Assembly: GCA_040954595.2 (NCBI GenBank)
Contig: CM082581.2
Span: 5,270,001 to 5,334,000 of the forward strand
Length of the DNA stretch: 64,000 bases
DNA from: Balanoglossus misakiensis
Taxonomy: Eukaryota; Hemichordata
Direction: 5' to 3'
Shown here: positions 48,839 through 60,800 of the stretch, in pieces
Numbering within the stretch: the first letter of the stretch is position 1
Layout: each line of letters opens with the position of its first letter
Notes under the pieces: generated by a model
The model's database searches: none
What the model saw: the letters and a program-made list of their open reading frames with translations, nothing else
What the model was told of the DNA's origin: nothing
Program-made: the position numbers and the translations under genes

Positions 48839-51800
48839 CCAATTTACATACGCCCATATTTGGCTGAAATGGCGTATTTGAGCAACGTTCTACAGAACAT
48901 ATGGTGGCGCTCTCGTTTTTTTTCAAGTGTGCCACCCACTGAAAATCTGTGATTGGCTAGATCTCAATTTGCCATGATAACTACATTGTATAGCTAATTT
49001 TCCATAGGTGACAATATGATGTATACCTCTGCATGATTTCAAATGGTGCCTCTGAAAAATCACAGTTCTTCCTCTTTCAGCACAAACGTTTTTTGTCCTT
49101 AATTCACAGAGAGAATATAAGAATCTGATCTCATACACATTTTCACCTACACTAATATTGAGAGCCCATTAAACAATACCCATAACAAGGACATGGATTA
49201 CGAGAAATTTGTGATGTCACTATCCTGTACAAATTTGATTAGCTGTTACAGACAAGTCTTGTGCAAATTTACTCGTCTCTCACTGCGCCACATTGCAGAC
49301 AAATTTTTTCTGCATGGCCGAATAGAAGTTATTACTGGTTATAGACATCATTCGGGAAAAATCATAATTCATCAAAAATAATTCATCTGGTTATAATTTT
49401 ATTTCCCTTGACAATTTATCATGTAAAACACCATAACATGGTCAAGTTGACTGTTTAGACTTGTTCAGGTAATTGCTTCGGAATCACAAAGCTATACAAC
49501 CCAAGAGATCCCGTAACCCAAATACAATCATTTTCCCTTGTGATTAAACCTCTTTCTTGTTTGAACACTGGAAAAAGTACAGATCTTTTCAGTTCACCGT
49601 TGAATTTCAAGAACACCATTAAGTTGTCAGTTCTGTATGGAAATCCTGATTGAATTAGCTCACATTTCTGATCACACACCCACACAGTATAACATGTAAT
49701 ACTTCAGGGTGATTTACTAACATCAGATTTCAAACCCTTTTCAAGCTAGGGACTGCACACCACAAGCTCTGTACATACACTCCACATCGCCTGACCGGTC
49801 CAGTCGCACTGCATCATGGGATGCTTTTGACATTGGCTTCCCCATACTCATGAGAACTGCCATTGTGTAGACTCACTAAGTGGTTAGGCAATTCGTGGGA
49901 CGTGTACCGTGTAAGCATGCTGTCATGCTTTTTTTGATGAACACACATACCATGGTAACTATAGACAACTGTTACCGTGCGTATGTGGGTCAGGAATGAC
50001 TGCATAGTGCAAAGTCACTGATCATGCATTAACTAAGTAAAAGGTTAGGTGGCTTTCCTCTATGGCATTGCAATGTTGACTTAGCTAAACATTATATGAC
50101 TTCAACAGGTGCTTTATATGGTTTGTATGAATGCAGTCATCAATCACAAAGTCACCGTGGCAGGAAACAGGTGATCTCCAGGTGATCTGATTTATAATAT
50201 ATTATTACATGCATATCATTCGAAACTGGAAATAAAAAACTTAAAACTCCGCCATAAACAACATTTAGTGCATAGTACTCAGGTTCTCCTATTTTCATTC
50301 ACAGGTACATGACCTTTGGCCCCAGCACAGTAGCTGTAGTGTTCTAAGCTTATTTGTCAATGTGATATGCATGGCTGGGGTACAAGCCCTCTGGAGTAGG
50401 AGAGAAAGTTCCAGTGCCAAGCCAATTGGTAGCTTAAGTTGATTTATACATATTTCGAGGCTGTGATCTAGACCTACGGTATATGCAGACTTTAAATTAT
50501 CAATATGACATATACTATGAAGTTCACAACAACTAACTTTTACCGTATGTGGTCACCCTCTCAGTATATAGCATGGCAGAAATGTCTTCATAAAATTTAA
50601 TTTAAGAATAATGACATACAGCATTGACATTTGATGGTATTTTTTTACAGAGCGCAAACAAGTACTAGCATGCAATGGTGAGCAGGAATGTATAATTAGA
50701 GATTGTGTTTTCAACAAATTTCCTGCATGTTCTCCATCATCATCATCGCATGCTTGACCTTTGCAGCAGACTCAAGTCTATGTCAATTATTCAGCGGCAA
50801 ATTTCTGACTTCAAGGGGAATATATACACAGACGGAATCCAACAGAGAACATCAGAAGATCTCACAGCTAAAGCCAAAGTGCCTATATTAAAAGAAAAAC
50901 CCTATTTTATTTTATTTTTTCATAAATCTGTGAGCAATGAAGAAATGCACGACACCATAATGGAGAGTAACTGAAAAGTCGGTTATGGTCACGCCACTTG
51001 AGGGTGGGGTGACCTAGTTCAAATCTGAACTGAAGAATCAATTTCTCGCATGTTACTTGATGCCTTTTCACCTCACATGACACTGGTCCATTAATAGAAA
51101 GGCTGAATCTGGAATTATCTTCATGAGATCAAGTTCTGATGGAAAATCCCACAAGACCATGTTGTATGAATATACTTGCACAAGTGCAGGTATATTGTAC
51201 TTCATAAATATTCATAATTTTGGGGCCAGCAAAGTCCACCACATCTGATAACATCATCATTCAAATTATTTGGTGGAATTTTAGCTTCAGTGAATTAATG
51301 TATTAACCTTGAGTTCACATTTTATCAAGTTCAAACTTATCAGAAAGGTCACTGTCAAGTATACTAGTACCCTACAGAGATTAGCTAAATTGCAAATAAA
51401 ATCGAAAGAATTTCACAGATAAAGTCTTTTGGTACTTTCGCTAGACTTTGTGTGCATGTCAGTAGATATTGCTAATCACAAAGGTGTACAATGACACTAC
51501 AGTGAGTCTATTGGGTATCAAGGCTATACAGTTTATTTTTCATCCAGGGACTTGCAAGGAAATTCAAGGCAGCCACTTCCACTTGGGTAAGTATGTGTGC
51601 ATTGCGTCCCAAATACCAGGATTTACCAGATACTACGCCTACAGTTGGACACCCAATGTCAGATTGCATAGTTGCCATTGAGTTGAACTGCTAATTGAAC
51701 TATTCCTGTGTGGGCTCAGCATTCCTGCTATGCATAAATGCAGCCTAGAGGTCTATAACAGAAACAGCAGATAACACACAAACATTCCATCCAACAGAAG

Positions 51801-54800
51801 AACACACAAAGAGCAAATTGCCTGTCACTCTATTACTACTCATGATCTCATTAATATAAATACGGTCCTCAGAAAGTATAGGCATGCACCTGGTGTACAC
51901 CTGTCAGCAGTAACGAAACTGCGACCAATCAAAGGTAATTTATGGCATATCACTGGCTGGACTTATTGGTCAAAGGTGTTGTCTATGAAAGTCTAAACTC
52001 ACAGGTTAACATCACCTGGTGTTCACCTTTATTAAAATGTGCTGACACAGAAACCGACCAATCACTAACAAGTTTGTGAGGATTAACATGAACTGTAGGT
52101 CAGCTTGACATTGACATTACATGCTGAATAATTAATCAGATGTTAGTTACCCACAACAGCTGATCGACAGCTGCACTCGTGGGGTCATGAATCAAACATG
52201 ATGGCTGAAGAAAAGGTGTATTAAATTTGCATAATAATGGACGCCTAGACAATGAGATGCAGGCCTGGGGATACTACCAGTTTACATTCGGAGAAATTAC
52301 AGGGTCAGTTGGCGATCCACAATCAACCAGCATTGAGAGTATATTCAAATTAAGTCGTCTGACCATGTCCCAACACTGACAACTGTCAAATGTGTGTCAC
52401 AAAGAGGGCCTGATTGGCGCCAACTTCAGAAATGCTTGAAGTCACAAAAGAAAGGAGAACGCTGCCAAAGCTGACAGTGGCACAGTATCGCAAGAAACTT
52501 TCTCTGCTTCGTTCATTTCTTTGTGAAACCAGGTGTTTAACCAGGTGCGCGAATGACAGCAAAACCCTGTCAGAATCAAATTGACATTAAAAGCTGTTTT
52601 TTCAACGTTTTTCTCTACATGTACATTGATATGTTAATTTGTAGTGTATTCCAGACCTGTGACACAGCCACTACATGTAGCAATTCACTGACCATGAGTG
52701 CCCACGTTTAAATAAAAAATACATTCCAACAATATTTAAACTGACTCCAACCTTGTTCTACGCTGACTTCTTTACACAAATAGTTTTGGACACTATGTAT
52801 CATTAGATAATTGTGAATTATTAGCTTATACAACAGGACAATTGCGTATTATTATTTCATTAAATGCCCATATTGTTAAAGTGGGCATTTCCACATAAAC
52901 AATAGATCTTTGTCTACAAATACACACACTGAACAGGAAACAAAAAGTCAATTATATCAGCATCTCCATTATTTAAGAATTTTCTGCATGTTTAAATACT
53001 TGTCATAATTTGTTTGCACAGTGTATATATCATTATCAACAATAAAAACATCACTAAGAGGTGCTCGTTTATCATTAATTAATAATATTAGACTACACAT
53101 TATTTATGATATGTACTTAAGCAGTTCTATAGAAATAATACAGGCAAATGAAGTGGGAATATAATTTTATGGTCAGTTGCCATGTAGGAACAGACAAGAA
53201 ATGTACAGCATTGTATAAATTTTTCCAGACTTCCTTGTCTGTGTAAAGCAGTCTCCGGAACCACTCTGGAAGTATAGAAGTGTAGCAGTTTCGCCACTTG
53301 CACACACAAGTATGCATTATCGAGCCACCCATCAAGTACACTGTCAGGTAATTGGCAATACAATCATTAAAAACAAACTAGAACCACTAGAATTTGAATT
53401 GCGAAGTTGAGTTACAATGGACGCAGAATACTGGATTGAAACAGGCCGTAGAGTCAACAGTTGGACTGCAAACAACAAACGCACTCTGAACGACCAACAA
53501 AGCCTACTTGTATTCAAAAAGCTATAGCTGGCAAGAAGTTCCTCAGCTTGCCATGTTTTGCCAAGGTACAACTCCCATACAACAATCGACAGCATTTCAC
53601 AAAGCCTTTTGTAAAATGCTTGTGTATAGGGCTTTGCTGACTACCTGAATTGTGGCAAAAACACCAATACACAGGAAAGCTGTTAAACAGAGGTAAAACT
53701 GAGGTCAGAGGCATTGTGAGATGTGTACAACGTGAATTGTTCAGCTCTCACTGCACCGAGGCTCAGACCACAAAACACATTTAACTTTCAATATTGAAAT
53801 AACACTTTATCAATGGGTAGCTTGTTTTCCTCAAGTCAATCACCTGATGTAATGTCCATCTATGCAGGTCTACCAGCATGTCCTAGTACCTGCTTTACCA
53901 TTACGATTTTGGTCTAATCCCATTTTTCAAGGCTATATGGTTCTACCATTTTTAAAATGGGAGTGGTATGTTTACAATCACTGAATCAAATACACAACAT
54001 GAAAATTTTAATAAAATCACAGAAAGGTAAATATGTTGTGATGAATCATTTATAAACCTCTCTAATCAGGACAGATTTTTCAAGACAAAAGTTACACCTC
54101 TCTATTCCAGACAGTGTTTCTCTTTCCTGAATAAGACAGGTTTTACAGAAGATATTCAAACAAGAAGACAAACAAATGAGGCAGCAATTTCATGGGCTAT
54201 ATATCAGAAATGAAGTCAGCTGATCACACAGCGAGGCCATAGCTCCTTTCATTGCCATGGCAACATAATAGTCCAAACTCCTGTTAGAGTGGATCATTAA
54301 CAAAACGGAATGTGACGATAAAATGTCGGGATGAAAGAGGGAAAGGCCGGCATAAAAAAGGCTTTTTATTAGGAAGGTGATTATGTAAAGCGTAAAAAGC
54401 GTCTAGTCTTCAATGTGTGACAATAACATTAAAAGAGAAGTTAATGGATGTACCACTACCAGTATGCATCCGTGGGTTTTATGAAGAAATCTCTATTAAA
54501 ATTCCTTGGGATAATCAGTGGAATTTTCTATGAATAAACTGGGCAATATACATCCTGACATGATAACAATGCAGTTCAGTGTTGCATTTCATGTGAGATA
54601 TGGAGCATTTTACTAGCAGAAACATACTCTAACCCTACTGGTGGAATTACCAAACATTATTCAATAAAATAATTTCTAGCTGGTACCAGAGAACTGAATG
54701 CAAGATACAAATTTCAGCAACGTCTTGAATTGACTCAAAATTTCTAATCAAAAATCATAATTTGTTAGAAAATACACCTGTAGTTTAAGAGGATAAGTGG

Positions 54801-55098
54801 GTGTGGATGTTTAATGGAGTTCAGTCAGGATACAACTGAAGAAACCAAGTTATGCTTCATACATGTGCATTACGCAATTCCGTTCAGAAAGCAACCAAGC
54901 TTATCAATTATTCTTACATCATTGCAAGCTGTCTGCTTCCAAGAGCTCCCTGATTACTTAATGTTTTATAAATCGCAACAACATCTTACGGAATCAAAAC
55001 TACATCTCTGTTTCTATGGAAACTGTTTCATCTGGCTTGAGTTAAATTGAAATGCACTCCCAATACATTTCATGGCATTTATTAGTTTCATGAAGTAA

Positions 55099-55891
55099 GG
55101 CTGCATTCACAAACACCTCTGGAGGGGGGGGCGGGAGAATTCAATTTTTTTTACCGCTAATTTTCACATGCCCCCCCACACAACCCGAAATATTTTCAAA
55201 CCCCCCCCTTCCGTACTGCCAAAATTTTGAAACCCCCCCCCCCCCCATTTTCTTTCACAGAGCAAAACACATCTATCTTGTAAAAAAGAAAAACAGCGTT
55301 CCCATGAAAAGAATTTGAAACTGATGTTTCCCCTCATCAGTGGGTATTAAAACTGAACATTGTTTTTATTTTTTAAGTATTTGTACTCTGTGTTGGGAGA
55401 CATTGTAAACCGAGAATTGAAGGGGGTGGGTTTGGGAGGGGGTGTCCCCCTCCCACGTAAGAAAATTTTATAAAATACAGAGCTCAAAGCTGCATTTTAA
55501 TGAACCCAGCAAAAGCAGATTAACTCAACTACCGGTATGTTGGGGAGGACAAATTTAACCGTCGCCGCTCAAAGTTATCATGGGGTGGGGGCAAGTCCCC
55601 TGACCTGGGACACTAGATAAAGCAGTCAATGATTGAAAGGTGTTGATGAATGGAGGGGGTGGGTGTGGGAGGGGGTGTCCCCCTCCCACATTAGAAAATT
55701 TTGTAAAATAAAGGGCGCGAAACTGCATTTTTGTGGACTCAAAATAAATATTTAGTCGTCAAAGTTTTCAAGTCCCCCCCTTTCAGTCCCTAAATTATTT
55801 CAAATCCCCCCCCTTACATACCCTCAATTTTTTCAAATCCCCCCCCTCAATTCTCCCGCCCCCCCCTCCAGAGGTGTTTGTGAATGCAGCC
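55099..55891. mobile_element. Non-autonomous inverted-repeat element, 793 bp
   Basis: The ends are long terminal inverted repeats. The left starts GGCTGCATTCACAAACACCT, then CTGGAGGGGGG...CGGGAGAATT. The right end is its reverse complement and finishes ...GTGAATGCAGCC. TAA flanks both sides (55096-55098 and 55892-55894), a perfect 3-base target duplication as in PIF/Harbinger-type elements. Inside, a block with TGGGAGGGGGTGTCCCCCTC, then CCAC, occurs twice (55425-55500 and 55655-55730), each copy followed by AGAAAATTTTRTAAAATA-like sequence, so the core is tandemly duplicated. No transposase frame is present. C/G homopolymers mean assembly errors are possible. Confidence 0.8.
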
Positions 55892-56139
55892 TAAGAATGA
55901 GGAGTATTCTCGATACAGGCTCAGAAATTCTCTAGAGTAGAAACTCTACGACACTGAGTTCATTAATGCTGCATGCACGTCACTCTTCAAAGAAGGACAA
56001 CTTTGCAAGGGTCACTTTTCTGACTCAGTGGGCAAGCAAAATACTTCGCCCACACACGACATTCTGAGTGCCATTTGTCAATCACAGTATTTCTCTTGTG
56101 TTTAAGCTAGCTGTTACTAGTCTCCATTGAGGTACTGCG

Positions 56140-56310
56140 CACCTAGAAAATCAAAGTCTTAAACTTTTTCTCATATTTTGCTCAAGCAACTTTAGATTTA
56201 TATAATGAGAATAAACACTTGGGGTCACAGTGCAAATTTTGAAAAAGAGAGCGAAACTCGCTAAAATTTGAAACTCAAATGGCCACCAATCTCCGAGTTA
56301 TGAACTCAAC
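56140..56310. repeat. Dispersed repeat, copy 2
   Basis: Same-orientation copy of the repeat at 13455-13630, with shared CTTTTTCTCATATTTTGC and AATGGCCRCCAATCTC blocks. It lies shortly after the inverted-repeat element at 55099-55891 but is separate from it. Confidence 0.7.
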
Positions 56311-56919
56311 ACAGAAAAAGGTCATGGTGGGGGGAGAGATGGAGAACACCCTATTTTCGTTTTCTTATCAAAAATACTTCTCACATATATCTAGAAAATA
56401 AGTATATAGAGAGAATTGAAAGGTTTGGAGGATCGGGGTTACAATTTTCTTTTTGAAAATCTGTCCCCAAGGAGCAGACAAACTCAACACAATCAGTCTA
56501 CAGTGACCTTCCCCTGATGTCGCATAAGCTTATGAATAATTAATAGCAATGGATCAGAGCGGTTCAGGACATTTCCTTGTCCCTATGAGCAGGGATCACA
56601 CTGCACACTCTAAATGACAAAACGTGCACCACTGACAACCAGACAAAGTGATCTGCCGTCTTCAAAGTAATGGGGGTCATAAACTAGCAGACGCAGTGCC
56701 TATAAACTGTAGCTCTGTATGCGTGCCTGGCATTTGCAATATTCTATTATTCATCAAATTGACAAAAACACCTTGAGATGCACATTTAGACAGAAAACCC
56801 AAATATTGGGAAAATGACTGACAGCTGGTTAAATTTTAATGATACAATGTTGAGATCTACAACGCTACATCTTTATTCTGAGAAAAAGAATTTCAAAGAA
56901 ACATTATCTTAATAAATAA

Positions 56920-56984
56920 TAAAATGCTTACACACATACTGTGAAATTGAATTTCACAGTATGTGAGTGGGAGTAAGCATTTTA
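56920..56984. repeat. Long near-perfect hairpin
   Basis: TAAAATGCTTAC at 56920-56931 pairs with GTAAGCATTTTA at 56973-56984. Inside, ACATACTGTGAAATT pairs with AATTTCACAGTATGT, leaving almost no loop. A further ATTCACAGTATGT occurs at 57031. It may be a foldback element remnant or a structured intronic RNA. Confidence 0.75.
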
Positions 56985-57376
56985 ATACATCATTTCTGTT
57001 AGTTTTGTGAATGTGTTCATTAGATAAAGTAATTCACAGTATGTTATGCATGATTTGGGTATTTCTATGAAAAATTATAAATGGATGTGAATTTTACAAG
57101 CTTACATGTAGTTTTCCCATAGACAGTCTATGGTTTGCCCTATTTGCAAGAGATTTCCTGCCATGATACAAATATCTTACAATTCTACACGGACATAAAT
57201 TATAAAATTCCATTAATCATCAAAAAAAGGGAAAATCTGTACTCCGAGGGACATGCATTCTGAAAACATCACCGATGATGGCCATCCCAAAGACACAAGA
57301 GAGAACCCATGTATTCGATCTCATCTTTCCAATTCCCTCACCTACGGGTCACAGAACACACGTACGTAATACAGAC

Positions 57377-57485
57377 CTTCACAACAATGTACAGGGGCTG
57401 CACTGTTCGAACCTTTCACTTCCAAATCAGTGGGTTCGTCATGTCTTCTGCGTCGACTTCCCAAACATCTACACTGTACGGTCAT
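57377..57485 (-). other. Candidate additional first exon (weak)
   Basis: A minus-strand ATG at 57485 (A at -3) opens 36 codons, Arg/Cys-rich at the start (MTVQCRCLGSRRRR), ending GAAG|GTCTGT with last base 57377. The end phase is 1, so it could splice to the exon at 33008. The pocket 57270-57580 is more CpG-rich than its surroundings and is open in several frames on both strands, which weakens the coding claim. The donor is poor beyond GT. I saw no TATA box. Treat it as a hypothesis only. Confidence 0.15.
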
Positions 57486-57767
57486 TGTACACTCCCAATC
57501 TGGGATCAAACTCAACGTGACTGCAATGTACAATCCAAACTTGCTACTCCCCGAGCTACGCGCTTCACTCCTTAGTTACCTGTCACAGATATTTTAACTA
57601 CGCTGTGGTATGGCCGGTGTAGGCTAATCAAAAGATCAACATAAAAGTTTACTAGCCAAGTCTTTGAAAAGCAAGTCTAGCCTTCAGTTTCACTACCCAG
57701 ACTAATTGGCTGTACCCACTTTTAATGAAGCACTGATATCAGAAAACCGCCGTTATAATGCTCACTC

Positions 57768-57863
57768 TTTTAATCCTTGCGCCATTATGGTTCAGTCCAA
57801 ACCTTTTGTTTTCTATGGTAAGGTTGGACCTCTAAAGAGGAAACTGGGGATGAAAGGGTTAAA
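57768..57863. mobile_element. Very short MITE-like repeat, copy 2
   Basis: Second copy, bounded by TTTTAATCCTTGCGCC and GGATGAAAGGGTTAAA, with the core TTCAGTCCAAACC ... TTGGACCTCTAAAGAGG. A third, partial copy (ATTCTTTCAGCCACCAAAGT) begins at 44162. Confidence 0.6.
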
Positions 57864-60800
57864 TATTTAAAAACAAAAAATAATCCAATTGCTTGTTTAT
57901 ATCTGAATGCCTTCTTTGACAATATTATCAAAGAAAAAATAAAAATTCATTGACAAATCCGCATCAGCTGTTTTTGTTCTGAGAATAGGCATTGTTGTGA
58001 TTGTCTGTGTGTGTGTACTTATGACCTCAAATCATGACACACACATCCATCATGATTAACGAGCTACATTTCCTCTTGCCGCCCTAATGCGGTCTACCCC
58101 CAATTCATCATCGCAGGTGATAGATACATGCTCTGTTACGATATGACAGGGCACTGTCTGTGGTGTGTGTGTGAGTCCTGCAGCAGCTAGTGCACGGTGC
58201 ATACCACCAAGGCGTTTATCTAACCCCTTAACACTCTCGTTTGCTACTCTATTTCCTCTGCGGTCATGTTTCTGTTTCAGCTACTGTGCATCTTTGTTTC
58301 CGTTTGGAATGTCATTCAATACACACTCCAAACTAAAGCCCCTAGCCACATCTGTTGCAGGCTGTGACTCACTCTCATGCACCGTAATCATCTCCGTGTC
58401 GTATTTTGATGCATTTTTCACGTACTGTATTTCGAATAATTCCTCTCTGCCACATCATCTAAAACTGGATTATCAACAGCAGGTTTTCTGAATTCAAGTT
58501 CTTTTTTGTTTTATATGTTACACTCTACCAGCACAAAGGCACTGATCAGTCAACTTTGCCAAACAGTTTTGGGGATGTTTTTAATAAGATTGCAGCCAAA
58601 AACTAGTTGTACAGCGCTGATAAATATTACACATGGGACACAGGGAGCCTTGCTTAAATGTGTCAATCATTAAAAATATATTACCAGATGCAGACATTAT
58701 GGACACAATATGACTATACCCGCAGATTATCAGACCTCCCCGGAACCATCTTGCCATCACTGATTTCATTGCTGTTCTTTATCAGTAGTGAAGTTTCACA
58801 ATCAGGTTTTCAGTAACGCTACATACAATAAATACATATGTACATGAAAAATAAATTATCTCATAGTATCACATGCTGATGCATATTCTATAATAATTGA
58901 ATTTCTGAATTCCACATCACTTTGCTTTAAATTGTGGCAATAGTTTCCCTCTCTATGCAACTGCAACACATACTGCCTATTTTACCATTGAGGTTTTTCT
59001 AGAGGAAATATGGCTTTTAACAATGAAAATTCCTATTACCCTTTGGCATATAACAGATGATTGAAGGAAAGTTCAGTGATTGCTCAATAGGTGTTGAGAG
59101 AAATGTCACAGCTGAGAATATTCTGAAAATGATATTGTATAAATTATCCTTATGGGCAATTTGAACATATGTCTATCATACTTGTATATTATATTTGTCA
59201 AAAGAGCTGTTGAATTTCAGCTGGAAATGAAAATCATATTTTTCACAGGTGTTTCTTTTTACAAGTTTCAGTATTTTGATCTACTACCTGTGGTTAAGGT
59301 TTCAGTCACTCTTAACTATTGTCATCGATGCAATGATGAAGGAGTCTGGGCGTTACATTGAAGTAGTCAGAAAATGTCAACCACTTGCTTTGATTTCAAC
59401 AATCAAACTGAAGAGGCGAGTGTGAGTTTGCATTGTGCAAATGATAGTGTACAAACCAGAGCCTACTAAAGGTCATCCACACCGTGTGGGTGTTCGCGCC
59501 AATATAATCCATTTCTGGTCTGACAGGTAGCAGATTGTAACATATGGGGTGTCACTGATTAGGTCATCCGAGGTCAATTACAGACAGTGCCCCCTTCAGT
59601 GGACACACCCATGGCAAGATCATTTTCAGCTGATTGTAACTGACCAACTGCGGCTAAAACTAATATTGCTGTGAACTTTAACTCCAAAATGTATATCATG
59701 TAGGGTGCTTCACAGTATGAATGTGGAGCATGTGTCCTGAATGGAGATAGCAAATTGTAATTCGCACTAAGGTGCCTACTTTGTCTAGTCTAGAATCTAT
59801 AACCACGCATTCAGATGAAGCCTATCTACCCGTTGCTGCACCCATCGGATTCTCATACCAGAACGCAAATAACATATCCCATGGAGAAATATGATGGTAG
59901 TGACGTCCCAAACCACGTCAATCACAAATCTCCCAATGATTGGTGTAACACTATAGCCCTGGCAGGGCTGTTTAGTTCCGCAACACCACCACAACTTGAC
60001 TGTGGCCTCGCCTCGCCTCAATTACTAGACCACTCTCTATGATTGACGTCAAGGGGCACACCATTATCAAAGTCATATTTCTTCATGGGGGTGCATTGAC
60101 ATTGACATTCTAGTTTAAATTTGAAATCCAACTGCTAGAGGAGGAAGGTGTTTGTAACTTTCTCAAGCATAGTCAGTATAGCCATGTGTTGATGTTTAAA
60201 GATCCTAACATTAACTCACAGAATGTTGTTTGTACTTGGGTTTGGTGTTTGGAACGAGTAATACCAAGCATTTCATAAATGCCATCCCATGTCACCGTGT
60301 GAAATTTGTAGTTGTTTGCTGAAGTTTACTGTAAACAGTTGGAGTAATTAGGCGACCCTGATCTCACAAGGCGGAGGCCAGACCTGGCTTGATTCACACG
60401 ACATATCTGTGTTACTATAACACAGTAATGAGGTCAAATTAAATGGTATTATTATCAATTACAGATTACATTTCTCTGATAGTGCATACTGAAAAATAAG
60501 TATTGATTTGAAATTATAACATGATTCTGAATGTTAATATTTTGAACATTTTGGATGAAATTAAAATGGTAATAGTTAAATAATACTATAGGTACAGTAC
60601 AAGCCCAATTCTTGGGAATTAGACAATGTGATGTGTAATGATGAAGTTTTCTAAACTGAGACGAAAATTTCTTAAAATGTATATATGCTAATCCAATAAC
60701 ATGTATGTATACATGTACAGATTCTTCTCATACAGATTATTTTGTATCAGGACAAATATGCATGGCACTTAGTTTTCAAGGTTTGTATAATCAGACACAC

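Noticed and set aside
51014-51026. GTTCAAATC word like a tRNA B box (also GTTCGAACC at 57405)
   Set aside because: No A box at the right distance and no cloverleaf could be folded around either.
58165-58491. 108-codon plus-strand frame
   Set aside because: Low-complexity Ser/Pro/Phe composition, no domain or promoter context.
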